DNA of 35,706 nt from DAOUBP01 sp034432655 (GTDB lineage Bacteria; Chloroflexota; Anaerolineae; CG2-30-64-16): contig DAOUBP010000023.1 in assembly GCA_034432655.1 (NCBI GenBank), positions 1 through 35,706 on the forward strand, in the 5' to 3' direction. Within the stretch, counting starts at the first letter, position 1, and each line of letters starts with the position of its first letter. The translations under genes were made by a program, and so were the position numbers. The notes beneath the pieces were generated by a model. That model saw nothing but the letters and a program-made list of their open reading frames with translations. It was not told the origin of the DNA and did not search any database. Positions 14,851 through 23,626 of this stretch are shown here, in pieces.

Positions 14851-16635
14851 ATGAGTCGCCGCGGCCAATGGCGGCAGTTCAGCAGCGCGCTCGAGGCAGC
14901 CGATCGAGAAGTTGATGCCGCCCCCTCCCTCGACCAGCAGAGCAACGAACAGCAGACGTTCACCAACCGGGTGCGCCTGCTGGTGCTGCTGTTTGCCCTG
15001 GCCAGCCTCATCGTGCTGACGCGCCTGATCGTCTCCCAGGTGATCGGAGTTGCCGTCCAGGCCCGTCAGGTGCTGGCACAAACCGTGGACACCTCACGCG
15101 GGCGGATCGTGGACCGGGATGGCCTGCTGCTCGCCCTGGATGTCTTTTCCTGGGAAATTTATGTCAATCCTCGGGCCGCCCGCAAGACGGCACCCGCCGC
15201 AGCAACGGTGGCGCAATATGCCCGCCTGATGGAAATACAGCCTGAGCAACTGGCCAACGCACTGGCCCAAGAGGGCACCATCGCGGTCGTTGCCCGCGCG
15301 GTCAGCGAGACGCAATGCCGTATCGCCGATGAGCACGCGGACCTGCCTTCGTGGATCTGGTGCGACGGCAAGCGCCGGCGCGAGTATCCCCACGGCTCGC
15401 TGGCGGCCCATGTTCTGGGTTTCACCGATATGGACCAGATCGGCCGCGCCGGCATCGAAGCAACCTACAACGACTGGCTGCGCACGGGGAATGACTGGCC
15501 GGTCCAGCGGCTGCCCGGGTCGCCACAACCCCTGCCGGAGGAACTGAAGACCTATCTGCCGTCGCCCGGAGGCCGCGACCTGGTGCTGCACCTTAACGCT
15601 GCGCTCCAGTACCGGGTGGAGCAGATCCTGGCCGCCGCTGTGACGCGCTATCAGGCCGCTGCAGGCACCGTGATCGTCATGGACCCGCGCACCGGCGCGA
15701 TTTTGGCGCTGGCCAACGTGCCCACTTTCGACCCGAACCGTTATGCGCAGTTCACAGCCGCGGAATGGAACAATAGCGCGCTCAACGAAATCTATGAACC
15801 CGGCTCGGTGTTCAAGCCCATCACCTTTGCGGCCGCCATCGAGGGCGAGGGCCTGAAGCCGGACGACATGTTGTTCGACCAGGGCCGTCTGGAGCTGGAC
15901 GGCAACACCATCACCAACGCCCAGCAGATCACTTACGGCAACATCACGGCCCGCCAGGCGCTGGCCAAATCGGTCAACGTGGTGACCGCGCAGCTGTGCC
16001 TGGACATGGGCAAGGAGGTCTTCTACCGTTATCTGCGCCAGTTCGGCTTCGGCAAAGTGACCGAGGCCGATTGTGGCGTGGAAAACGCCGGGATTGTAAA
16101 ATGGCCCGGTACCCGATTCTGGAGCCGGTACGATCAGGCGGTTAACTCGTTCGGCCAGGGGATTTCGGTGACATCGCTGCAGATGGCCAACGCGATCGCG
16201 GCCATCGCCAACGGGGGCAATCTGATGCAGCCGCAATTCGTGCGCGGGCTGGCCCTCAACGGACAGTTCTACGCCATGCCGCCGCGCGTGCTGGGACGGG
16301 CCATCAAGCCGGAGACGGCACAGACTTTGACCAAGATGATGACGTTCACCGTGGACAGTTATGCGTTGGGGCCGGGTCTTGTGCCGGGCTATCGCGTGGC
16401 GGGCAAAACTGGCACCGCCCAGATCCCCGATCGTGAGGGCTACACGTCGTCGTTAACCAACACCTCCTTCATCGGGTTCTTGCCGGCCGCCGAGCCGCAA
16501 ATCCTGATCCTGGTTAAACTGGCCGAGCCCAAGACGGCCACCTGGGCAGAACAGGTGGCGCTGCCGGTGTTCGGTGAGATCGCCCGCGAGGCGGTGCAGA
16601 TGCTCAAGATCGCACCCGATGATCGAGCACCATGA
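14851..16635 (+). CDS. ftsI: Peptidoglycan transpeptidase FtsI (class B penicillin-binding protein)
   Basis: FtsI cross-links septal peptidoglycan outside the membrane, in a complex with FtsW. The 594-residue product has an N-terminal membrane helix (about residues 44-66). It has the pedestal domain with GRIVDRDGLLLA, and the transpeptidase motifs SVFK (319-322, catalytic Ser319), SVN (374-376) and KTGTAQ (519-524). There are no C-terminal PASTA repeats. GAGGAG lies 4 bases before the ATG, and the gene begins 13 bases after ftsL. It is followed by murF 24 bases later; murE, which normally comes next, is absent. A role as SpoVD-like paralogue is unlikely given the context. Confidence 0.93.
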   Translation: MSRRGQWRQFSSALEAADREVDAAPSLDQQSNEQQTFTNRVRLLVLLFALASLIVLTRLIVSQVIGVAVQARQVLAQTVDTSRGRIVDRDGLLLALDVFSWEIYVNPRAARKTAPAAATVAQYARLMEIQPEQLANALAQEGTIAVVARAVSETQCRIADEHADLPSWIWCDGKRRREYPHGSLAAHVLGFTDMDQIGRAGIEATYNDWLRTGNDWPVQRLPGSPQPLPEELKTYLPSPGGRDLVLHLNAALQYRVEQILAAAVTRYQAAAGTVIVMDPRTGAILALANVPTFDPNRYAQFTAAEWNNSALNEIYEPGSVFKPITFAAAIEGEGLKPDDMLFDQGRLELDGNTITNAQQITYGNITARQALAKSVNVVTAQLCLDMGKEVFYRYLRQFGFGKVTEADCGVENAGIVKWPGTRFWSRYDQAVNSFGQGISVTSLQMANAIAAIANGGNLMQPQFVRGLALNGQFYAMPPRVLGRAIKPETAQTLTKMMTFTVDSYALGPGLVPGYRVAGKTGTAQIPDREGYTSSLTNTSFIGFLPAAEPQILILVKLAEPKTATWAEQVALPVFGEIAREAVQMLKIAPDDRAP

Positions 16636-16659
16636 ACATGTTGCTGTGGTTGCGTCACC

Positions 16660-18150
16660 ATGAATGATGTGCTGACGGTTACGGATGTTTGTCAGGCGTT
16701 GTACGGACGGCCCAGCGAGGGGCTGGGGGAGGCGCTGGCGCTGCCGCTGCCCGATGTGGTGGTAGATTCGCGCGCTGTGAAACCGGAGAGCCTGTTTGTA
16801 GCGCTGCGCGGACAACGCACCGATGGTCACCTCTTCCTGCCGGATGCTTTCGCGGCCGGGGCGCGCGCTGCACTGGCCGAACCGCACGCGTTGACCCTCT
16901 GCGCTACAGCGGCCTTCGTTTTGCCGGACGGCACGGTACAGCCTGCGGCTGAACCGCCCGCGACGGGCGGACCACGCATCGTGTTCATCGTGCCCGACAG
17001 CCTGGCCGGGCTGCAACAACTGGCGGGCTGGTGGCGGGCCAAAATGCCGGCCGTGAGCGTAGGGGTCACCGGCAGCGTGGGAAAGACATCCAGCAAGGAG
17101 ATGATCGCCAACGTGCTGGCGCAGCGCTACCACACGTTGCGCAGCGCCGGCAATCTCAACAACGAGATCGGCCTGCCCCTCACCCTGCTGCAACTAAGGC
17201 CGGAACACGAACGCGTGGTTCTGGAGATGGGGATGTACGCGCTGGGCGAGATCGCGCAACTCTGTCGCCTGGCGCGGCCGCGCATCGGTGTGGTGACCAA
17301 CGTGGGGCCGGTACACCTGGAACGCCTCGGCTCCATCGAGAACATTGCCCAGGCCAAATCCGAACTGCCCCAGGCCCTGCCGCCCGCCGCAGAAGGGGGC
17401 GTCGCCATCCTGAACGCGGACGATCCGCTGGTGCTGGGGATGGCCGGCCGTACACGCGCCCGGGTTTTCACCTACGGGCTGAACCCGCAGGCCGACCTGT
17501 GGGCCGACGAGATCACCGGCCTGGGCCTGGACGGAATCCGTTTTCGTTTTCACTACCAAGACGAAGCCTTCTTCGTAAAACTGCCCATCCTGGGGCGTCA
17601 CAGCGTGCACACGGCGCTGCGCGGGGCAGCCGTCGGCCTGGCCGACGGGCTCAGCTGGCCAGAGATCCTGGCCGGCCTGCACGACGTGCACGGGCAATTG
17701 CGCTTGATGATCGTGCCGGGCCAGCGCGAGACGACCCTGATTGACGACACCTATAACGCCAGCCCGGATTCGATGCTGGCGGCGCTGAACCTTTTGGAAG
17801 ACGTGGCCAACACCGCCCACCGACCGATCGCCGTCCTGGGCGACATGTACGAGCTGGGGGCTTACGAGGAGACAGGGCATCGCCGTGTGGGTGGCCGGGC
17901 CGCCCAGGTGGTCGCCAAGTTGATCACCGTCGGCAATCGCGCCCGCTGGATCGCCGCTGAGGCTTTGGCCTGCGGGATGTCAGCAGATGATGTCCACATT
18001 ACCGGGGACAATGAAGAGGCGCTGGCCGTGCTGAAAAAGCTGATCCGGCCCGGCGACATCATCCTGGTCAAAGGTTCGCGCGCGGCCGGCATGGAAACGA
18101 TTGTGGATGCCCTGTCCCGGCCACGCGCGCAAGGAGCTGACCTGCCATGA
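16660..18150 (+). CDS. murF: UDP-MurNAc-tripeptide--D-Ala-D-Ala ligase
   Basis: MurF adds D-Ala-D-Ala to UDP-MurNAc-tripeptide in the cytoplasm using ATP. The 496-residue product has the N-terminal UDP-binding part with VVVDSRAVKPESLFVAL, the ATP loop GSVGKTSSKE (GxxGKT at 138-143), and NLNNEIGLPLTLL, which is typical of MurF rather than MurE. DDTYNASPDSMLAAL (362-376) and GDMYELG confirm MurF. Between residues about 83 and 105 there is an extra loop (PDGTVQPAAEPPATGG). No clear Shine-Dalgarno precedes the ATG. It overlaps mraY by 4 bases (ATGA). Confidence 0.95.
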   Translation: MNDVLTVTDVCQALYGRPSEGLGEALALPLPDVVVDSRAVKPESLFVALRGQRTDGHLFLPDAFAAGARAALAEPHALTLCATAAFVLPDGTVQPAAEPPATGGPRIVFIVPDSLAGLQQLAGWWRAKMPAVSVGVTGSVGKTSSKEMIANVLAQRYHTLRSAGNLNNEIGLPLTLLQLRPEHERVVLEMGMYALGEIAQLCRLARPRIGVVTNVGPVHLERLGSIENIAQAKSELPQALPPAAEGGVAILNADDPLVLGMAGRTRARVFTYGLNPQADLWADEITGLGLDGIRFRFHYQDEAFFVKLPILGRHSVHTALRGAAVGLADGLSWPEILAGLHDVHGQLRLMIVPGQRETTLIDDTYNASPDSMLAALNLLEDVANTAHRPIAVLGDMYELGAYEETGHRRVGGRAAQVVAKLITVGNRARWIAAEALACGMSADDVHITGDNEEALAVLKKLIRPGDIILVKGSRAAGMETIVDALSRPRAQGADLP

Positions 18151-19217
18151 TCGAACATGCGCCCATGCCGTTTGCGTTGGGGCTGGCCACCGTCTCGTTC
18201 CTGCTCACGGTGATCTGGGGACAGCCGCTGATCAACCTGTTGCGACGCCGGCACATCGGCAAACAGATCCGCATCGAGGGACCGAACAGCCACCAGACCA
18301 AACTGGGCACGCCCACCATGGGCGGCATCCTGTTCCTGGTGCCGGTTTTCTTAATCACGGTGCTCTTAAACGTGGCCAACTTCCTGAGCGGTTTCCAGTG
18401 GGGCAAGGCGATCCTGCGCCTCTTCAACTTCGCCGAGGGCAGCCCGCTCATCGGCAAGTCTATCCTGGTGCCGTTGCTGGTGCTGGTCAGCTTCGGGTTC
18501 CTGGGTGCGCGCGACGACTGGGCCGGCATCTTCGGCCGACGCCTGGATGGCCAGGGGCTGTTGGCCAAAGTCAAGGCCTCGTACCAGACGATCCTGGCGC
18601 TGGTGACCAGCCTGGGGCTCTACTTCTTCCTGGACTTGCGCAGCGTAGCGCTGCCGGGCGTGGCCGAAAAGATCAACCTGGGGCTGTTCTACATCCCCAT
18701 CGCCACCTTCATCATCGTGGGCGTGTCCAACGCCGTGAATCTCACCGATGGGCTGGACGGGCTGGCCGGCTCCACTTCGGCGGTGGCGTTTGCGGCCTAT
18801 GGGATCATCGCGCATCTGCAGGGGCAATATCCCCTCAGCTCATTCTGTTTCACCATGGTCGGCGCGCTGTTCGCGTTCCTCTGGTACAACTCGCACCCGG
18901 CGCAGCTTTTCATGGGCGATACCGGGTCCCTGGCGCTGGGCGCAACCCTGGCCGTGGTGGCGTTGATGACCGGGCAGTGGTTGCTGCTGCCGGTGGTGGG
19001 CCTGGTCTTTGTGGCCGAAGCCCTGTCCGACATCTTGCAGGTGTCCTATTTCAAATGGACCAAGAAGCGCACCGGCGTGGGCAAACGCATCTTCAAAATG
19101 GCGCCGTTGCATCATCATTTCGAGCTGTTGGGCTGGTCGGAGACCCATGTGGTCTGGCGTTTCTTTCTGATCAGCCTGCTGGCGGGCATGCTCGGCATTG
19201 CGTTGGCGCTGCTGTGA
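18147..19217 (+). CDS. mraY: Phospho-N-acetylmuramoyl-pentapeptide transferase
   Basis: MraY moves phospho-MurNAc-pentapeptide onto undecaprenyl phosphate, making lipid I at the inner face of the membrane. The 356-residue product is almost wholly hydrophobic, with about ten membrane helices. Signature segments are HQTKLGTPTMGGILF, NAVNLTDGLDGLAG (the catalytic Asp-rich loop), FMGDTGSLALG and MAPLHHHFELLGW. AAGGAG precedes the start, which overlaps the murF stop (ATGA). There are 29 bases to the next gene. All key acidic residues are kept. Confidence 0.97.
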   Translation: MIEHAPMPFALGLATVSFLLTVIWGQPLINLLRRRHIGKQIRIEGPNSHQTKLGTPTMGGILFLVPVFLITVLLNVANFLSGFQWGKAILRLFNFAEGSPLIGKSILVPLLVLVSFGFLGARDDWAGIFGRRLDGQGLLAKVKASYQTILALVTSLGLYFFLDLRSVALPGVAEKINLGLFYIPIATFIIVGVSNAVNLTDGLDGLAGSTSAVAFAAYGIIAHLQGQYPLSSFCFTMVGALFAFLWYNSHPAQLFMGDTGSLALGATLAVVALMTGQWLLLPVVGLVFVAEALSDILQVSYFKWTKKRTGVGKRIFKMAPLHHHFELLGWSETHVVWRFFLISLLAGMLGIALALL

Positions 19218-19246
19218 ATCAAACACAAAAAGGAACGGGGGCCAGT

Positions 19247-19756
19247 ATGATGCTGCAAGCGGGCAGGATCACGCACTTCAAAGGGACATTACCGCCGGCG
19301 AACCCTGACAAACCGTTCGTATTGCCGCCCCACCGCAACACGCCCGGCGGCGTGATCTTGCGCGCGCTGCATCCGCTGCGCGGAGAACTGGACGCGCTGC
19401 TGGCCCGCGATGAGCGCCAGGCGGCTTTGCGACTGGCCTACAACGCGCTGGCCCAGGTTGCCGACACCCTGGCAGCTTATCGCGGGGACAAACTGCGGCC
19501 CGGACAGGTGCGCATCCACGCCTTGCTGGTGGAGCTTAAGCCGCTGCCGCTGGAGCCCCAGCCGGATGGCACGCTGAGAGAGCGGGGCACGGCTGTCAGC
19601 GTAAGCTATCAGAACTGGGCCGTTGCGCGCGCCCAGGCCCATTTGTTCGCCCAGACGCTGACCGAGCGGTTTCATGCATTATGGCCGGGCGCCTGGGTGG
19701 TCGTCTCGGCCGGGACCGGCCCGGTCGAAAGCATTGACACAAGGAACGTACGGTGA
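19247..19756 (+). CDS. Unrecognised 169-residue protein between mraY and murD
   Basis: I do not recognise this gene. Its start (ATGATG) follows AAGGA and a G-rich stretch, and its stop overlaps the murD GTG start (GTGA), so it sits inside the operon like its neighbours. The product begins MMLQAGRITHFKGTLPPANP. The N-terminal third is Pro-rich (LPPHRNTPGGVILR), then comes a helical Ala/Leu/Arg-rich centre (LDALLARDERQAALRLAYNA), and the last third has a likely strand-rich part (AWVVVSAGTGPVES). No signal peptide, membrane helix, Cys pair or nucleotide motif is evident, so it is probably cytoplasmic. Codon use matches the neighbours. A role in cell wall synthesis or division is suggested only by position. 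Confidence 0.75.
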   Translation: MMLQAGRITHFKGTLPPANPDKPFVLPPHRNTPGGVILRALHPLRGELDALLARDERQAALRLAYNALAQVADTLAAYRGDKLRPGQVRIHALLVELKPLPLEPQPDGTLRERGTAVSVSYQNWAVARAQAHLFAQTLTERFHALWPGAWVVVSAGTGPVESIDTRNVR

Positions 19757-21246
19757 TCTACGACGGGCTGCGGGCTGCAAAGAGTTACGCAGGCCTCCGG
19801 GTGGTCATCCTGGGGATGGCACGCCAGGGGACGGCGCTGGCGCGTTTCTTCCTGGCGCACATGGCGCACGTCACCCTGAGCGACCTGCGCGACGCGAGCC
19901 AGTTGCGCGCCGCGCAGGATGAGCTGCTCCGCTTTGCAACGGAACACGCCGCACCGCCCCCCAGGTTTGTGCTAGGCGGGCATCCCTTTGAGCTGTTGGA
20001 CGGCGCTGACCTGTTGTGCCTCAGCGGCGGCGTATCGCCCGCCATTCCCATCGTCCAGGAGGCGGTGCGCCGCGGCATCCGCCTGAGCAACGACGGCGCT
20101 TTGACCCTCCGCCACTGTCCGGTGCCGGTCATCGGCATCACCGGCTCGGCCGGGAAGACCACCACCACCACCCTGACCGGGTTGATGCTGGCCGAAAGCG
20201 GCTATCGGACCCATGTGGGCGGCAACATCGGCACGCCGCTGATTGACCGCCTGGCCGATATCCAGGCCAGCGACAAGGTGGTGATGGAGCTGTCCAGCTT
20301 CCAACTGGAACTGTTCGACCTTAGCCCGACCATCGCCGGGGTGTTGAACATCACGCCCAACCATCTCGACCGGCACCCCTCGATGAGTCATTACGCGGCC
20401 GCCAAGGCCAACATCCTCCGTTTCCAGGAGCGGGGCGACACCTGTGTGTTAGGCGCCGACGACGCTTTCACCGGCCCGTGGCTGGCCAGCGGCCGCTGCG
20501 AGATCGAAGCGGGAGAAGGACAGCCGGCCGTCTATTTCCCGTTGCTGGCCACGCGGCTCGGTTTCAGCCTGGTGCGCGAGCCGACCTATGGCGCCTTTCT
20601 GGCAGCCGACCGGCTGATCTGGCGGCCGGTCGGGCTGCCCGATGTCGAGATCTGCCGTGTCGGCGAGGTGCGCCTGCGCGGCCGGCACAACCTGGCCAAC
20701 ATCCTGGCGGCCTGCTGCCTGGCCGGCGCGGCGGGCGCCACCGCGGCAGCCATGCGCGCGGTGGCCACCACCTTCGGCGGGGTAGAGCACCGCCTGGAGA
20801 TCGTCCGCCAGCGCGCGGGGGTGCTGTGGGTGAACGATTCCATCGCCACGGCGCCCGAACGCACCCTGGCTGCCATCCGATCCTTTCAGGAACCCCTGGT
20901 GCTGTTGTTAGGCGGCCGCGACAAGCACCTGCCATGGGACGAGTGCGCGGCCGCCATCCATGCCCGCAACGCCGACGGCAGCCCGCACGTCCGCCACGTG
21001 GTGCTGTTCGGCGAGGCAGCCGGCCTTATCGCGGACGCGTTGGCACAGCATGTGCGGGCTACCGGCGACAAACCTGTCCCCGTCACCCGCTGCGCAGACC
21101 TGGCCGAGGCCGTGACAACGGCCGCTCAGGTGGCCGGGCCGGGGGATGTGGTCTTGCTGGCGCCAGGCGGCACCAGTTTCGACGCCTATGAGGACTTTGC
21201 GGCGCGCGGCCGGCACTTCCGGGCGCTGGTGGAGGGGCTGCCATGA
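19753..21246 (+). CDS. murD: UDP-MurNAc-L-Ala--D-Glu ligase
   Basis: MurD adds D-glutamate to UDP-MurNAc-L-Ala using ATP. The 497-residue product starts with GTG, overlapping the upstream stop. The N-terminal Rossmann-like part (VVILGMARQGTALARFF) is followed by the ATP loop GSAGKTTTT (131-139), GGNIGTPL, and the Mur ligase core with SSFQLE and NITPNHLDRH. The C-terminal domain has WVNDSIATAPERTLAA, LLLGGRDKHLPW and LLAPGGTSFDAYEDFAARG, all typical of MurD. A loop of about 35 residues around LATRLGFSLVREPTYG is a little longer than usual. It overlaps ftsW by 4 bases (ATGA). Confidence 0.95.
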   Translation: MIYDGLRAAKSYAGLRVVILGMARQGTALARFFLAHMAHVTLSDLRDASQLRAAQDELLRFATEHAAPPPRFVLGGHPFELLDGADLLCLSGGVSPAIPIVQEAVRRGIRLSNDGALTLRHCPVPVIGITGSAGKTTTTTLTGLMLAESGYRTHVGGNIGTPLIDRLADIQASDKVVMELSSFQLELFDLSPTIAGVLNITPNHLDRHPSMSHYAAAKANILRFQERGDTCVLGADDAFTGPWLASGRCEIEAGEGQPAVYFPLLATRLGFSLVREPTYGAFLAADRLIWRPVGLPDVEICRVGEVRLRGRHNLANILAACCLAGAAGATAAAMRAVATTFGGVEHRLEIVRQRAGVLWVNDSIATAPERTLAAIRSFQEPLVLLLGGRDKHLPWDECAAAIHARNADGSPHVRHVVLFGEAAGLIADALAQHVRATGDKPVPVTRCADLAEAVTTAAQVAGPGDVVLLAPGGTSFDAYEDFAARGRHFRALVEGLP

Positions 21247-22595
21247 GCGCGGAGACTGCCCGTGGGATGGTTGTCCCCCGCCGACAGCGCACTGCCGGGC
21301 CGGCGCGTAACGGCCGCGCGACGCAAGCGACAGCCGCGGGCATAGATTACCAGCTGATTGCGGTGGTGAGCACCATGGTGCTTTTGGGGCTGGTCATGGT
21401 GTTCAGCGCGAGCTTCCCTAAGGCCGGCACCTACTACTTCTGGCGCCAACTGCTATGGATCGGCCTGGGCAGCCTGGCATTCGTGATCATGGCCGCCATC
21501 CCTTATCGCTTCTGGCAGAAGGTGGCGGCCCCCATCATCGTCTTGACCATTGCGGGGCTGATGGGCGTGCTGATCCTCGGCGAGGTGGTGTTCGGCGCCA
21601 CGCGCCATCTGCTGAGCGGCAGTTTCCAACCCAGCGAGATCGCCAAGCTGTCGTTGACCATCTACCTGGCGGCCTGGGTGGCCGGCCGTGGGAAGAAGCT
21701 GGCCAGGGTGGAGGAAGGGCTGTTGCCGTTCACCTTGATGATGGCGCTGATCGGCGGCCTGATTGTGGCGGAGAACAGCTTCAGCGTGGCCATCATCACG
21801 CTGGTGATCGGGATGACCATCTACTTTGTCGGCGGCGGACGTCTGCAGCATATCGGGGTGATCGCCCTGATCGGAGTGCCGATCCTGGCCGTCGCCATGT
21901 CCCAGGCGGACTATCCCTTCGAGCGCGTGCGCATGTGGTACAACGTCTGGTTCAACCCGGCCGAGGCCCCGGAGGAACTGGTCAAACTGATGTGGATGTT
22001 GCGCGAAGGTCGCGGGGCCATTGCCGATCCCAACTTGTGGAACCTGAAAGCTACTGTCACGGGCCTGTGGAACGACTACCTGTTCGCTAACATCGGCGCC
22101 GACCTGCATCTGCCGGGCACGCTGTTAGTGGTCGGCCTGTTCATCTGGTTTGGCTATCGCGTGCTGATCATCGCGCTGAACGCACCGGATCGCTTCGGCG
22201 CGCTGACCGCCGTCGGCCTGGGCACCTGGATCATGGTGCAGGCGATGATCCACATCGGCACATCGCTGACCCTGATCCCGCCCACGGGCCAGCCCCTGCC
22301 GTTTATGAGCCACGGCGGTTCGTCACTGTTAGCGTGCCTGGCAGCGGCAGGCTTGTTGGTGAGCATCTCACGGGCTGAGAAGGATAGAAAGGCTCCTGAT
22401 GCGCATTTTGCTCTCGGGTGGGGGGACTGGCGGCCACGTCTACCCCATCCTGGCCGTGGTAGAGGCGTTGAACGAGATGATCGCGGCAGCCAGGCAGCAC
22501 CCGCCCGCAAACGGGCTGCCGCCCGGCGCAGAGCCGCGGCGAAACGCGCCACCCGCCGGCCCACAGCCAGACCTGGCAAAAACGAGGGCCGTTGA
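21243..22595 (+). CDS. ftsW: Lipid II polymerase FtsW (SEDS family), divergent, with long basic tail
   Basis: FtsW polymerises lipid II into septal glycan strands, paired with FtsI. The product has 450 residues, with about ten membrane helices. Family motifs FQPSEIAKLSL and FMSHGGSSLLACL are present. The extracellular loop that normally reads GQGLG...LPE..TDFIFA is very different: only WNDYLFANIGADL remains, keeping the putative catalytic Asp278. From about residue 386 the frame continues 197 bases into murG, adding about 65 Arg-, Ala- and Pro-rich residues, a tail not typical of FtsW. The start overlaps murD by 4 bases. Identity as FtsW rather than RodA rests on the dcw position beside ftsI and murG. 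Confidence 0.88.
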   Translation: MSAETARGMVVPRRQRTAGPARNGRATQATAAGIDYQLIAVVSTMVLLGLVMVFSASFPKAGTYYFWRQLLWIGLGSLAFVIMAAIPYRFWQKVAAPIIVLTIAGLMGVLILGEVVFGATRHLLSGSFQPSEIAKLSLTIYLAAWVAGRGKKLARVEEGLLPFTLMMALIGGLIVAENSFSVAIITLVIGMTIYFVGGGRLQHIGVIALIGVPILAVAMSQADYPFERVRMWYNVWFNPAEAPEELVKLMWMLREGRGAIADPNLWNLKATVTGLWNDYLFANIGADLHLPGTLLVVGLFIWFGYRVLIIALNAPDRFGALTAVGLGTWIMVQAMIHIGTSLTLIPPTGQPLPFMSHGGSSLLACLAAAGLLVSISRAEKDRKAPDAHFALGWGDWRPRLPHPGRGRGVERDDRGSQAAPARKRAAARRRAAAKRATRRPTARPGKNEGR

Positions 22596-23625
22596 GCCGG
22601 TGCGCGCCTCGCTCCCGCATCACGTTGCGTTCCGCTACGTGGGCGAAGCGGGCGGGATCGAGGAGCAGCTGGCTACCCAGGCCGGCATCGCGTTCAGCGC
22701 GATCGCCACGGGGCAGGTGCGCGGCCGCGCGCTGGTGGCAGCCGGCCGCAGCCTGATCAGGATGGTGCGCGGAGCCGCGCAATGTGCAGAGATTATCCGG
22801 GCCTTTCGGCCCCAGGTGACCTTTGTGACCGGCGGCTATGTGGCGGCCCCGGCAGTCTGGGCATCCTGGCGGGCTCGGGTGCCTGTGCTCATCTATCTGC
22901 CCGACCTGACGCCCGGCCAGGCGATCCGCCTGACCAGCCGGCTGGCGGCCCGGGTGGCCGTGTCCTTTCCGGAGGTGGCAAGGTATTTTCCCGGCAAAGC
23001 GGTGGTGACGGGCTATCCGGTGCGGCAGGCGCTGCTGAAAACAGACAAGGCTGCGGCCCGGCAGGCGCTGGGCCTGACAAACGAAGACCCTGTGCTGCTG
23101 GTTTTCGGTGGCAGCCGCGGTGCGCGCAGCATCAACCGGGCGCTGACGGCCGCGTTGCCGCAACTGCTGCCGCGCTGTCAGGTGGTACATGTGAGCGGCT
23201 GGCTCGATTGGCCGTGGGTGCAAGAGGTGGCCGATCGGCTGCCGGATGCGCTGCGCGAGCGCTATCACCCGTACGCCTACCTGCACGAGGAGATGCCCCA
23301 GGCGCTGGCCGCGGCCGATCTGGCCGTAGCCCGGGCGGGCGCCTCGACGCTGGGCGAGTTCCCGGTTTGCAGTTTGCCCAGCATCCTGGTACCCTATCCT
23401 TTCGCCGGACAGCACCAGGACGCCAACGCCGCATACCTGGCTCAGCGCGGGGCAGCGTTGATCATCCCGGACGGGGAGCTTGACCGACGGCTGGCACCGG
23501 CTGTGCTGCATCTGCTGGACGAACCGGAAGAACGCCGTGCCATGGCCCAGGCGGCCGCACAGCTGGCCCGGCCGGACGCGGCACAGAACATCGCCTTGGA
23601 GTTATGTCACCTGGCAGGCTGTTGA
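22399..23625 (+). CDS. murG: Lipid II synthase MurG (UDP-GlcNAc transferase)
   Basis: MurG transfers GlcNAc onto lipid I at the inner membrane face, completing lipid II. The 408-residue product starts MRILLSGGGTGGHVYPILAV, with the diagnostic GGTGGHVYP loop, so the start is secure even though it lies 197 bases before the ftsW stop. FVTGGYVAAP, VTGYPVRQALL, LVFGGSRGARSIN and the C-terminal AVARAGASTLGEF and PYPFAGQHQDANAAYL match MurG. Residues about 27-72 are an insertion, rich in Pro, Ala and Arg, between the first helix and the FRYVGE strand. That insertion lies in the part of the gene shared with ftsW. AAAGG precedes the ATG by 6 bases. Confidence 0.95.
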   Translation: MRILLSGGGTGGHVYPILAVVEALNEMIAAARQHPPANGLPPGAEPRRNAPPAGPQPDLAKTRAVEPVRASLPHHVAFRYVGEAGGIEEQLATQAGIAFSAIATGQVRGRALVAAGRSLIRMVRGAAQCAEIIRAFRPQVTFVTGGYVAAPAVWASWRARVPVLIYLPDLTPGQAIRLTSRLAARVAVSFPEVARYFPGKAVVTGYPVRQALLKTDKAAARQALGLTNEDPVLLVFGGSRGARSINRALTAALPQLLPRCQVVHVSGWLDWPWVQEVADRLPDALRERYHPYAYLHEEMPQALAAADLAVARAGASTLGEFPVCSLPSILVPYPFAGQHQDANAAYLAQRGAALIIPDGELDRRLAPAVLHLLDEPEERRAMAQAAAQLARPDAAQNIALELCHLAGC

Positions 23626-23626
23626 A

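Noticed and set aside
18101..19246. Upstream part of a long frame that ends with the unrecognised gene before murD
   Set aside because: This part lies out of frame within mraY and reads as low-complexity Arg/Gly/Pro sequence; only the part from the ATG at 19247 is counted.
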